From Ulva prolifera (taxonomy: Eukaryota > Chlorophyta > Ulvophyceae > Ulvales > Ulvaceae): 64,000 nt of DNA. Below, one piece after another: positions 19,450-29,373 of the stretch (position 1 is its first letter; each line of letters begins with the position of its first letter). Below the pieces are notes generated by a model that worked only from the letters and a program-made list of their open reading frames with translations, ran no database searches and was not told the origin of the DNA. The position numbers and the translations under genes are program-made. Where the stretch lies: assembly GCA_023078555.1 (NCBI GenBank), contig CM041201.1:2301713-2365712 (forward strand), read 5' to 3'.

Positions 19450-22174
19450 ATGGCAGGTGCAGCCAGCTACACGTCCAAGCTGTTTGGCATGGAAGGCAGG
19501 TGCATCCTGGTGACCGGTGGCACGTCAGGTACGTCAACATGGGATAATCGCCTGCCACTGATAAAGCAAATCAAACTGGGAAGATATAGATCTTGCACCC
19601 AAGTTTCCTGAGAATGAGCTACAAATGAAGCCATGTGCTTGGTGAAGCCACGATGGTACCGTCATGCAGCCGATGCTGGTCAACGCAATCAGCTATGAAT
19701 CATATAAGTACATGGACAGCCTTGTGAAAACCTGTTGCATTCATGAGCTTACGAGCATGTGTCAAATGTCAGCCAGCTTCAGTCATGTGCTGTAGGCGAC
19801 CTGAGCTGATGCCCACCTTTCAATGGTTGGGCGAGATCATGCATCCGGGTGCAGGCGGTGTACATTTTCAAAAGCAAACCACGACTATGGTCATGCGGGA
19901 CAGACGTCAAGACATACCACTCTGACGCCTTGGCATGGTATCTTGCACAGTGGTAGTCTACCTTTGTGACGCCAGGCCCGTTTGGGAACAGCACTTCAGG
20001 GCCTCTAAATGAGCATCGCCCACTGGTGCAGAGTTCAGTGACAGTTCTACGGCGATTCAGGCATAGGCAAGGCTGTCGTTGAGGAGTTTGCAAAGCTCGG
20101 GGCGAGAGTCTACACATGTGCCCGAGACGAGCAGAAGCTGAGCGAGACCGTCGCCGACCTCAGCGACCAAGGCCATGTCGTCGGAGGCTCCCCGGCAGAT
20201 GTTTGCGACCTCAAAGATGCCAAGGACTTGGTGGCGAAAGCAACAACATTCCTTGACGGTATGAATTCAGTGACATGTGATCATCCAAGGTGTTGCTGTC
20301 ATCAGTGCAGATTCCACTGTCCATCCCACTGGCGGGCAGAACTGTTTTTCAGTACATCCGCTTGTTGCGATAATCAGGCAGCAGAGCCCATCGACATCGC
20401 TAACTGGCATCCTTAGAGCGACTGCATACTGACACCCAAAACCAAATCACCATGGTCTGTCCGGACCATGGTGGAATCAGCATGTTCCCGTGGATGTCTG
20501 GTCAGCTCTGCCACACCTGTACCCGGGTGGCATTTCATTCCATGCATCATCATGCAACTCCCAACTAGCACAACAATAACGCAGGGCATCAGGGCCCATC
20601 AGCGTTGACATAGCTTGCTAGCTGCCCTGTCTTCTTGCGGACAAGTGCATACTGAACTGTAGCAACAGCCCACTACGGTTTCTCTTGACTGCAGTGGAGT
20701 CCCGGTCAGCTGTGTCACACTTGTGCCTGGGCAGCAGTAGGTTCGAACTCCTTGCATCATCATGCCACTCCCACACAAGGGAAACAATCGGCTCTGTCAC
20801 GTGGACACATGTAATCCCTCCACAGCAGCGTGCTGCAGGTGGTGGAGGCCCATGATAGCTCACACTGTGTTACTGTGTTGCACACCGCTTCACGTACATC
20901 CCGTGTGCTTGCCTGTTGAGCGTGTTCTTGTTGTAGTGCCAAACTCCTTTGATGCGTTCCATTTTGGCATCACATCTGCACTGTTGCGCAGCATGGCCGC
21001 ATCAGTTTTGAGCACATGTGCTTGTCTACGCAGGCAGGCTGGACGTGCTGATCAACAATGTGGGCACCAACCGCCGCAAGGCCGCCCTCGACGCCACGGC
21101 GGAGGACCTCGCGTTCCTGATGGCCACCAACGTGCAGTCCGCGCTGCAGCTGAGCCAGCTGTGCCACCCGGCGCTGGCCAAGGCGGGCGGAAGCATCGTG
21201 CTCAACTCGTCCGTGGCGGGCGGGCCGCAGGCGATGAAGAGCGGCTGCATGTACGCCATGACCAAAGGTGAGGCTTTTTCACCTTTGATCAAATGGCAGA
21301 CTTGGCAGGGCTCCTGCAAACGTGAGCGAGTGAGCGTGCATGCATGTGTGCGAACTGGCCGCTGTGCTGCCGCGGGTGACGGAGGTGTTGATCACCAGGC
21401 CTCACGTGGCCCCTGCGCCACACAGTTTTTGCAGTTTAGCCTGCTGCATTGCAGAGTCACTTGCACCCCTGTTAGGCCTGCCGAGGCCGCTCACAGCACA
21501 TCGACCATTTTCCAGAATTGCAGCGGGAATCTGTGGTACATAGTGTGTTTGCATAGTGCTGAGACACCAGACCCCTTGCACGCTGCCCCAGCCTGGATGG
21601 CCCCCCCCCCTCTCTTCCACCGTGATCACAACAGCCCACACCCGGGCCCCCCTCAAGCGTGTCACCCCAAGTACGTGGGAGCCACTTGGTGCTTTGGAAC
21701 TTTGCTGAACCCGTCAGCCACAGATGCCTCGCACAAACACCGTGCCAGCGCTGCTGCAGCCTCACTGAACCAGCTGACCAAGAACCTCGCGTGTGAGTGG
21801 GCGCGGGACGGCATCCGCGTCAACGCCGCCGCCGCCGCGCTGCACGCCGACCCGCAGTACGAGGCCGTCGTGCTCGGCCGCACGCCGCTCGGCCGCATCG
21901 GCCACCCCGCCGAGATCGCCGGTGCGCCCACCCCTCTTCCGGCGTGCACACATGCCACTGACACCGAGGAACCCAAACATGGCCACGTGTATGGCACCTC
22001 AGCGCCCATGCGATAGCGACAGCGGCGGCGGGTGCAGCGGTGATGGCCTTCCTGGCGTCGCCGGCGGCGGCGTACATGACGGGGCAGACGCTCGCCGTTG
22101 ACGGTGGCCACAGCATGATGGGCATCTATGCCGAGGCCCAGGGGGATGCCGCCTCCAGCGGCGCCCGCTTCTAG
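19450..22174 (+). CDS. SDR2: tropinone-reductase-like short-chain dehydrogenase
   Basis: Five exons with GT-AG introns join cleanly: 19450-19528, 20061-20258, 21034-21267, 21760-21921 and 22038-22174. They sum to 810 nt, a 269-residue protein, and every intron is in phase 1. The length is normal for classical SDRs. Motifs in order: the cofactor loop TGGTSGIGKAVV, a CARDE stretch after the second strand (typical of NADP-binding tropinone reductases), NNVGTNRR (the NNAG motif), NSSVAGG with the catalytic Ser, YAMTK with catalytic Tyr and Lys, then LACEWARDGIRVN and a C-terminal VDGGHS. The plant family called tropinone-reductase-like is broad; in an alga the real substrate is unlikely to be tropinone and cannot be told. 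The acceptor of exon 4 was placed at 21760 because the CAG a few bases earlier would bring a stop. The stretch VNAAAAALHADP is alanine-rich where relatives have a PWF-type loop. Confidence 0.9.
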
Positions 22175-23751
22175 TGCCGCATCTGACGCTCCTCCAACAA
22201 GCAATCGCAGGATTTTGCGGACCTGGCATCTCTGCAGCTACTGCGTCGGGGTCACAGGCACGCTGAGCAGGGTCGCTGCTTGGATCGCACGAGGCTCGCA
22301 CCTTGCCCGCCTGTGGATGCTAGCTCTCCTTTCTTGCACATGCTGTTGGCAATTGGTCATGCTTGCAAGCGCGAGCGTGCATTCCGGGCGGCTGCCGACA
22401 GGCAGCACCGGGGCTCGTTTGCGTGCCACGCACCGCTAGCGCTGCTGTGTTCACGTGTGGAGGCGACCAGATGCCATAGTTTTGCGGCACCTGATCGGAC
22501 CATGGGGCCTTCGGGTGCTGAGTGTCAGCGCTGGTCCAGGTGTGGGAGGGACTGTTGCTTTGGGATACACTCGTGAACATGCAAGATAGCAGTAGGAGGA
22601 CATCCTGTCGAAGGGGCAGTCTGGCCATGATGGGGTGTAAGGCAATGCCAACTGACATGACATGCACCACCCGGAATGCCACGCAATTACGTTGATAATA
22701 CAGATATTCTGAACAGCCTTACGTCGCAATGTGGCGGCAAAGCCTCCAACTGGGCCCACCGCACAATCATTGCAGAGCATCTCAACTCTGAACAACACGT
22801 CAGACTTATGCCCCTAACAGGCACTGTCGTTCGAGAAGTGCTGCCACAGGCCTGTGCAGAGGAATAGGGAGCCAAAGAGGGCTAACGTACATGTATTCTG
22901 TCATGCTGCAGCTACACATGTGTACGCGCCACACACAACGATGGTCGGAACGGGAAACCCCTGGTATAGAGTGGGACTTGGTACCCTGTTGCTGAAAGCT
23001 CGAGCCTGAGTTGTATTGTAATTTGTTCTTACCGATGATTGACACAGGCATAGACAAACACAACAAAAGAAGCTCTTCCCAGTCAGCATACACACAGCCA
23101 TACTGCAGCACTTCTGTGTTGTGATGTAATGACTGATGTGCTTCTTGAGTGGCAACATTCGTGCTGTGCCTGTTTCATGCTGCTTTGACTACTCTCTGAT
23201 GTTCGGCATCAGCATGCCATCCAGCGGTCTACGCTAATGGCTCAGCTAATGGCTCAGCTAATGGCTCAGCATGCTTACACCGGCAGCGGCCAGCTTCAAC
23301 AGTTGCGGATCCCATGAAAGGTTGCTCCACTAGCTTGCACACAGTCAAAATTGAACTGCTCTACAACGTCTGCAACATGCGCACAGACTGTCAACATGTC
23401 TGTGAAAACGAGCCTTGCACAGTGTTGCTGCATGCTCTGCACTGGAGACAATGCTCTAGAATTGGTTGCAGCATGACCTTGGCCACAAGTCTGAGCGTCG
23501 ACAACTCGCCGGGCACATGCAGCGGGGTACATGTTGCTTGTAAAGCAGGCAGCAGCTCAGACAGTTTGGCAGGATGGCTTGTGCCCCCTGGGTCACCCTC
23601 TGGCAGCACCTCCACCAGCACAATGCCCGACAACGCTCCTCAACTCTATTGAAACCCATGCATGAGCAAGGATGCAGCACAAGCAGATAGGTCAGCCACA
23701 CCTTGCTGCTATTGGGAGTCCCGTGCTGCCGCTTGAGTCCGTCAGTCTTTG
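22175..23751. repeat. downstream SDR flank and NLR2 3' flank, duplicated at 56700-57700
   Basis: From about 22590 on, this matches 56750-57720 (for example GCAGTCTGGCCATGATGGGG and the run TTGCTCCAC near 23320). From 23526 it matches the NLR1 3' flank at 3963. No gene is recognised; the open frames here are not preserved in the duplicate. Confidence 0.7.
23233..23270 (+). repeat. three 12-bp tandem units
   Basis: CTAATGGCTCAG is repeated three times. The duplicate near 57450 has a single diverged unit, so the expansion is recent. Confidence 0.8.
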
Positions 23752-26700
23752 TCAGTCTTTTAAATGAAGTACGATGCCGCTGATGCCCTGTGGCAGTTGT
23801 GTAAGATTCTTGCAACCAAGGAGGTCGAGATCCTGTAGCTGGCTGCAGCCGCTGATGCCCTCTGGCAGGTGTGTAAGGCTCTCGCATCTGCTGAGGTTGA
23901 GGTACTGTAGCTGGCTGCAGCTGCTGATGCCCTCTGGCAGGTGTGTAAGGCTCTCGCACCAGTTGAGGTGGAGGTGCTGTAGCTGGCTGCAGCCGCTGAT
24001 GCCCTCTGGCAGTTGTGTAAGACTAATGCAACCGCTGAGGTGGAGGTGCTGTAGCTGGCTGCAGCCGCTGATGCCCTGAGGCAGTTGTGTCAGATTCTCG
24101 CACAAGCAGAGGTCGAGGTGCTGTAGCTGGCTGCAGCCGCTGATGCCCTCTGGCAGGTGTGTAAGGCACTCGCATCTGCTGAGGTCGAGGTACTGTAGCT
24201 GGCTGCAGCCGCTGATGCCCTCTGGCAGGTGTGTAAGGCTCCCGCATTCGCTGAGGTTGAGGTGCTGTAGCTGGCTGCAGCTGCTGATGCCCTCTGGCAG
24301 ATGTGTAAGGCTCTTGCAATAGCTGAGGTTGAGGTGCTGTAGCTGGCTGCAGCCGCAGATGCCCTCTGGCAGGTGTGTTAGACTCCCGCATTCGCTGAGG
24401 TTGAGGTGCTGTAGCTGGCTGCAGCTGCTGATGCCCTCTGGCAGATGTGTAAGGCTCTTGCAATAGCTGAGGTTGAGGTGCTGTAGCTGGCTGCAGCCGC
24501 AGATGCCCTCTGGCAGGTGTGTTAGACTCCCGCATTCGCTGAGGTTGAGGTGCTGTAGCTGGCTGCAGCTGCTGATGCCCTCTGGCAGATGTGTAAGACT
24601 CTTGCAATAGCTGAGGTCGAGGTGCTGTAGCTGGCTGCAGCTGCTGATGCCCTCTGGCAGGTGTGTAAGGCTCTCGCATCTGCTGAGGTTGAGGTACTGT
24701 AGCTGGCTGCAGCTGCTGATGCCCTCTGGCAGGTGTGTAAGGCTCTCGCACCAGTTGAGGTGGAGGTGCTGTAGCTGGCTGCAGCCGCTGATGCCCTCTG
24801 GCAGTTGTGTAAGACTAATGCAACCGCTGAGGTCGAGGTGCTGTAGCTGGCTGCAGCCGCTGATGCCCTGAGGCAGTTGTGTCAGATTCTCGCACAAGCA
24901 GAGGTCGAGGTGCTGTAGCTGGCTGCAGCCGCTGATGCCCTCAGGCAGTTGTGTAAGACTCTCGCACCAGGTAAGGTTGAGGTGCTGTAGCTGGCTGCAG
25001 CCGCTGATGCCCTCTGGCAGTTGTGTAAGACTCTCACACCACCTCAGGTCGAGGTGCTGTAGCTGGCTGCAGCCGCTGATGCCCTCTGGCAGTTGTGTAA
25101 GACTCTTGCAATTGCTGAGGTTGAGGTGCTGTAGCTGGCTGCAGCTGCTGATGCTGACTGGCAGTTGTGCAAGACTCTTGCAACTGCTGAGGTTGAGGTG
25201 CTGTAGCTGGCTGCAGCTGCTGATTCCCTGCGGCAGCTGAGGGATGAAAGTGCTCCCACTGAGGTCAAGGTGCTCCAGCTTCCCCAGCTTCCCCAGCTGT
25301 TCCACTGGAACATTGGACGATGTTCGCATCCTGAGGAACCTGAGCATGGGCCAGCAGCAACGGTACTCACCAGCCGTTTCCTCCGCACATCCGTGAAGTT
25401 CCAGCCATAGCCACTGCAGCCTTGGCGCGTATAGGCATCGCCACTGCTTGTCCCAGTGCGAACGGACCCCATCGACCACTACGCCGGCGAGTAGCCGCCT
25501 CCCATCGACCTTCAACTTTGGATCAATCGATGCATCCGCGACATGACCTGCCGCCTGGTGCGAGCTGATGTACCGCAACGATGAGGATGCATGGCTGTTT
25601 GCACTGCCTGAGATGCAGCGCTCTTGGTCCTCCATCGACAGTCGCAGCGCAATGTCTCGCAGGATGTCGTGCATGTAGTACTCACGCGTATGACGGTGAA
25701 GTATTGTGACGGAATCTGGTGCCACAGCCCTGGACACGAGGCTGCGGCTGACGAGTTGCTTGAGCTTGGCGGCGGCTGCCTTCACGCTGGCGGGCGTGTG
25801 CAGGGGCGCGTGCGTCGCAAAGAGGTGCAGCAAAGCCTCCTCCCCCACCCTCGCATCCTCGGGGAACATCGCGAAGTCCATGAAGCACTCCTTCAGGGAT
25901 GGCGGCAAGATTTCAACGCTCGTAGCACAGACCTGCGTGACAGCATCATCACGTGCACCTGCTGCCCTCTGCGCCTTCTGCACTTCCAGGTACTCCTCCC
26001 AAGCCTCCGCTGTCATGCATTGCCGCAGTGCGCCGCCGAGCACTGTCAGAGCGAGGGGATTGCGGCCGCAGCTCTGCAGCAGCTCTGAGCAGGCAGCAGC
26101 AGGCACATACTCTGGCGGATCCGCATCGGCCGACCCAAAGGCATGGTGGTAGAACAGCTGCTTTGCAGGCCCTTCTTTGAGGAGACCAGGCTTATGCATG
26201 CGCAGCTCGCGCATGAGCGTGACTTGATCGCGGGGAAGGTAAGACAGAGTCTCTTCGCTCCTCGTCGTAACAATGAGCCTGCTTCCGTCATGCCGCAGAT
26301 TGGGCTGCGTGGCAAAGTTCAAAGCCGCCAGCTGCAGCGCACTGTCCTGCAACCTTGGCCACAAGTCATCCAGCACCAGGAGCACCGCCCGACCCCGCTC
26401 ATCTCCGCCGTGCGTCAGCCGGGCCAGAGCCTGCAGTCCCTCAGCCGCGGTTGCGAAGGGAACAGCCTTGCGGGGATACAGCTTGACAAATGCCGCCTCG
26501 AGAAGGCGCAGCATTTCTCTATCATCAGCATCTCTCCCGACCGTCAGCCACACAGCATCGTCAAAGCGCGACCTGGCGCGCGCAAACACTGCGCGGGCGA
26601 TGGTCGTCTTGCCGATGCCGCCAGCCCCGACGATGCCGATGTTGCGGTTGTCCTTGAGCTGCTCGTCAATAAGGGGCACGAGGTCGTCGCTATGCTGGAA

Positions 26701-27384
26701 GACGTGCTTCGGCAGGGCAGGCTCACTGCACTGCGGCAGCTCGCTCGATGGGCCTCTGTGGGGATGCATAGATGGTAACCTGCCGAAGCGGATGCGGGGC
26801 GCTGTGGGCACAGACTCTGCCTTGCTCTTCAGCGCTTGGTACAGCTTCAAGGCTGTGTCCAGATCACAGACTTCCTGTAGCGAAGAGCGTAATTCCTTGG
26901 GCCTGCTGCTGTAGAACACTCGCTGCCACATCCTCTGCGACCTGGATTGCACGTGCAGCAGCAGCACCTCAGCCTCCTGCAGAGTGTCACACAGGGCACG
27001 ATACTTGGGCCGGTGGTCCGCAAATTCAGGCAGATCCGTCAGCTGGTCGAGGGCATGTGCGGCTTTCAGGAGCGCCTTGTCCCTCAGCTGATCGAGCAGC
27101 TTCCGGCACTGCTTCGGGTGGCCAGCGATCGTTATCGCTCGATCCACCAGCCACTGAATGGACTCTTCAGCAGCCCAGCCGGCAACATCGCTGACGATCG
27201 GCAGAGAAATGACAGTCTTCAGGGTGGCGCCCGCTGCCTTTCCCGCAGCCTTGCCTGCATTCTCGCCTGCTTTCTTGCGTGCTTCCTTCCCACAAAACAT
27301 CACCTGCAGAGCATCGGCTTTCAGATCGAGGTGCATCCTTGGATGCATGGCCACACGTGTGTGTATGCACGACCTGGCAGTCAA
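23752..27384 (-). CDS. NLR2: intact NB-ARC-LRR receptor-like protein
   Basis: An uninterrupted 1210-residue frame, the most complete receptor in the window. Layout: a basic Gly/Ala/Lys N-terminal stretch (KKAGENAGKAAGKAAG), a helical RPW8/CC-R-like region (about 70-185), NB-ARC with GIVGAGGIGKTTIA, VLLVLDDLW, SRLIVTTRSEE, RNPLAL and YMHDILRD, a linker, then twenty full 24-residue LRRs and a part repeat before the tail GISGIVLHLKD. The LRRs are nearly uniform (LPEGISxCSQLQHLxLSxC.SLT), with variation concentrated at the residue after LS and at the x before QLQ. Blocks of repeats are themselves duplicated. The true start may be the Met of MHLDLKADALQVMF, which is shared with NLR1; the codons before it sit in a TGCATG-rich stretch. 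Function as a pathogen or symbiont sensor is inference from the plant family; algal NLR function is not established. Confidence 0.9.
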   Translation of the reverse strand: MTARSCIHTRVAMHPRMHLDLKADALQVMFCGKEARKKAGENAGKAAGKAAGATLKTVISLPIVSDVAGWAAEESIQWLVDRAITIAGHPKQCRKLLDQLRDKALLKAAHALDQLTDLPEFADHRPKYRALCDTLQEAEVLLLHVQSRSQRMWQRVFYSSRPKELRSSLQEVCDLDTALKLYQALKSKAESVPTAPRIRFGRLPSMHPHRGPSSELPQCSEPALPKHVFQHSDDLVPLIDEQLKDNRNIGIVGAGGIGKTTIARAVFARARSRFDDAVWLTVGRDADDREMLRLLEAAFVKLYPRKAVPFATAAEGLQALARLTHGGDERGRAVLLVLDDLWPRLQDSALQLAALNFATQPNLRHDGSRLIVTTRSEETLSYLPRDQVTLMRELRMHKPGLLKEGPAKQLFYHHAFGSADADPPEYVPAAACSELLQSCGRNPLALTVLGGALRQCMTAEAWEEYLEVQKAQRAAGARDDAVTQVCATSVEILPPSLKECFMDFAMFPEDARVGEEALLHLFATHAPLHTPASVKAAAAKLKQLVSRSLVSRAVAPDSVTILHRHTREYYMHDILRDIALRLSMEDQERCISGSANSHASSSLRYISSHQAAGHVADASIDPKLKVDGRRLLAGVVVDGVRSHWDKQWRCLYAPRLQWLWLELHGCAEETAGEYRCCWPMLRFLRMRTSSNVPVEQLGKLGKLEHLDLSGSTFIPQLPQGISSCSQLQHLNLSSCKSLAQLPVSISSCSQLQHLNLSNCKSLTQLPEGISGCSQLQHLDLRWCESLTQLPEGISGCSQLQHLNLTWCESLTQLPEGISGCSQLQHLDLCLCENLTQLPQGISGCSQLQHLDLSGCISLTQLPEGISGCSQLQHLHLNWCESLTHLPEGISSCSQLQYLNLSRCESLTHLPEGISSCSQLQHLDLSYCKSLTHLPEGISSCSQLQHLNLSECGSLTHLPEGICGCSQLQHLNLSYCKSLTHLPEGISSCSQLQHLNLSECGSLTHLPEGICGCSQLQHLNLSYCKSLTHLPEGISSCSQLQHLNLSECGSLTHLPEGISGCSQLQYLDLSRCECLTHLPEGISGCSQLQHLDLCLCENLTQLPQGISGCSQLQHLHLSGCISLTQLPEGISGCSQLQHLHLNWCESLTHLPEGISSCSQLQYLNLSRCESLTHLPEGISGCSQLQDLDLLGCKNLTQLPQGISGIVLHLKD
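24270..24560 (-). repeat. 144-bp tandem block inside the NLR2 LRR array
   Basis: A two-LRR block (CKSLTHLPEGISSC..., ECGSLTHLPEGICGC) recurs about three times with almost no base changes. A further block of five LRRs beginning CENLTQLPQGISGC appears near 24865 and again near 24090. These show very recent unequal exchange within the array. Confidence 0.8.
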
Positions 27385-27429
27385 GCAGTGTCTTCACCAG
27401 CCTGTCTCAGGTTCGGGATATCGGGCGAA

Positions 27430-28140
27430 TTGGCATTGACGCGATCTATCTAACGTGCGATGCGTGCTGCGCTCGAAGCACCATCAGCGATGCAAAGAAT
27501 CTGGGCGAGTGAGGTGACAAACGAATGTACTGTCAGCCTGACACTTGACGCAGCTGGGTTGCTGGGTTCGTTGAGACAGATCAGAGATTCCGTGGCGTAG
27601 TGCAATAGCTCCGTCATGGATCTGTCGGCTACCTACTAGCTGATGGCAAGTTACAGATCCCGTTGCACTGCATGATGTGATTGTGTCACGTATTTCGCAA
27701 ACTGCAGCATCAACTCAACGCGCATGCATGCGAGGCAGGGTACTCGTAGCTAGTCTTAAGGTGGCGCTGCCATTGTACAATCAGTGCTGCCATCGCGGTC
27801 AGAATGTACACACAGCCTGCCCTGCCTATGTGCAGAGCCATGCGAGAGGGTCAGATGGCTGCATGCCACCCTGAGCCTACGCCCGCAGCGGCACGGTGCA
27901 CGCATGCATGGAGAACAAAACTCACGCTGGGGCCTCGGTCAAGCGCAGCAGTATCCACAACCCGGGGGGGGGGAGGAGCCCAGCTCAGTGTGCAGTTGGT
28001 GTGTGGCTCCCTCTAGGGAAGGCGGGTGTGGGTGGGGGCGGTAGCGGCAGATGCAGGACCAATTACTTAAGTGCAATTGGGGTTTTAGAGGGCCTGCACA
28101 CGCTGCGGCGGTCAGGGGCACCCCAGCTTGGCACAATCGC
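27430..28140. repeat. R block, partial copy upstream of NLR2
   Basis: Matches the upstream flank of NLR1 (8960-9600) and 46980-47960. It stops after GCAATTGGGGTTTTAGAGGG at about 28072-28110, just past the point where NLR3 is cut in the other unit. Confidence 0.75.
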
Positions 28141-28798
28141 ATAGTCATGACTGTTGGTGTGTAGTTATAGTGAGCCACACTCCCTGAAGCACGATCCTCG
28201 CGCAGTTGCAAACCGGGGTCTGAAGGAAGCAGGGAGCAGAGCCTGCGGAGGTTGTGGTCATGTGATCATGAGATGCAGTCATACCATAAGCGTCCAGCTA
28301 AATCATGTTCAAAAGCCATCTACACGCATAACGATGATTGAATCGATGATGTGCATGCATGTAGAGCACACCTGACGTTGGGAATCCACCGCGATGGTTG
28401 ACGCCCAAGCCCTGGTGTCTAAGATACGTTTCGGTGTGACTGCAGGGGCAGTGGCGACTTGGAGGGGGGCTGAGGGAGGGGATGAGGGAAGGGTGTGAGG
28501 GGTCTGAGCTCGTCCAAGCTTGTTCAGCTGGCCTGTAGGGGGGGGGGGTTGAGGGGGGGGGTTGAGGGGTTGGGGGGGGGGGGGGGGGGGGGCAGTGAGT
28601 GTGGGGTCGGCTGCCTGACAGACAGGGGCCAGGCTCCGGACGTCCTGCAAACAGGTTCAGCAGTCAGCACTCTGTTGATAACTATGCCGGCACACATTGT
28701 GAGCAAACCTGCTGGCACGTGCATGCTGGTGCTGCCGTCGCCACAAGCACACCTACCAGATGCGTGGCATGCCCACTAAACTAAATTTCATGGATCTG
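28141..28798. other. spacer with long G tracts
   Basis: No gene recognised. G runs of 10-21 bases lie at 28538-28592 with short spacers, a strong candidate for G-quadruplex formation or an assembly-error hot spot. Confidence 0.6.
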
Positions 28799-29344
28799 TG
28801 TGAAAGAACACAGCTGCTGTGAGTGTATCTCCCTCTAGAGTACTCACTGATTCATGCAGCCTGTGTTTAACTCCAATAGACAAGATTACAGAGGTATACA
28901 CTAAGTAGAAGTATACCTGTGAAAGAACACAGCTGCTGTGAGTGTATCTCCCTCTAGAGTACTCACTGATTCATGCAGCCTGCATTCAACATGATGAGTT
29001 ATACCAACTCAGCAGACTATGTGTCCACAAGCACAAACCAACCACATATCCATGCATGTCAGCTAGAGGACACCATACCTGTGTTTAACTCCAATAGACA
29101 AGATGTCCTACTGGAGTCAACACAAGGCTTATATGCAAACAAGCACACAGACACATAATGTCTACCTATGTGCAAAACAACAAACGCTCCCGCTTTCTGA
29201 GTCCCTTTATCTCAAGGATCGCGTCGAGCACGTGTACAGCAACCATGCGTACAACCACCTCTTGATATCCTAGCTTCTAGCTCCCTCACACAGCAGTCTC
29301 CTATTGAGCCATGCTTATGATTCTCCTGAAAACTCCTGGTTTCA
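28799..29344 (-). repeat. copia 3' LTR
   Basis: Near-identical to 32323-32869. The LTR holds an internal direct repeat: the run starting TGTGAAAGAACACAGCTGCT is at 28799 and again at 28918. A purine-rich tract (CAGGGGGGCTGTGG on the minus strand, 29345-29358) adjoins it at the position expected for second-strand priming. Confidence 0.9.
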
Positions 29345-29373
29345 CCACAGCCCCCCTGAATCATCAGACTGAT

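Noticed and set aside
24023-24751. Minus-strand frame rich in ARGHQQLQPATAPQPQ repeats
   Set aside because: It is the shifted frame of the NLR2 LRR array, which itself is uninterrupted in the true frame.
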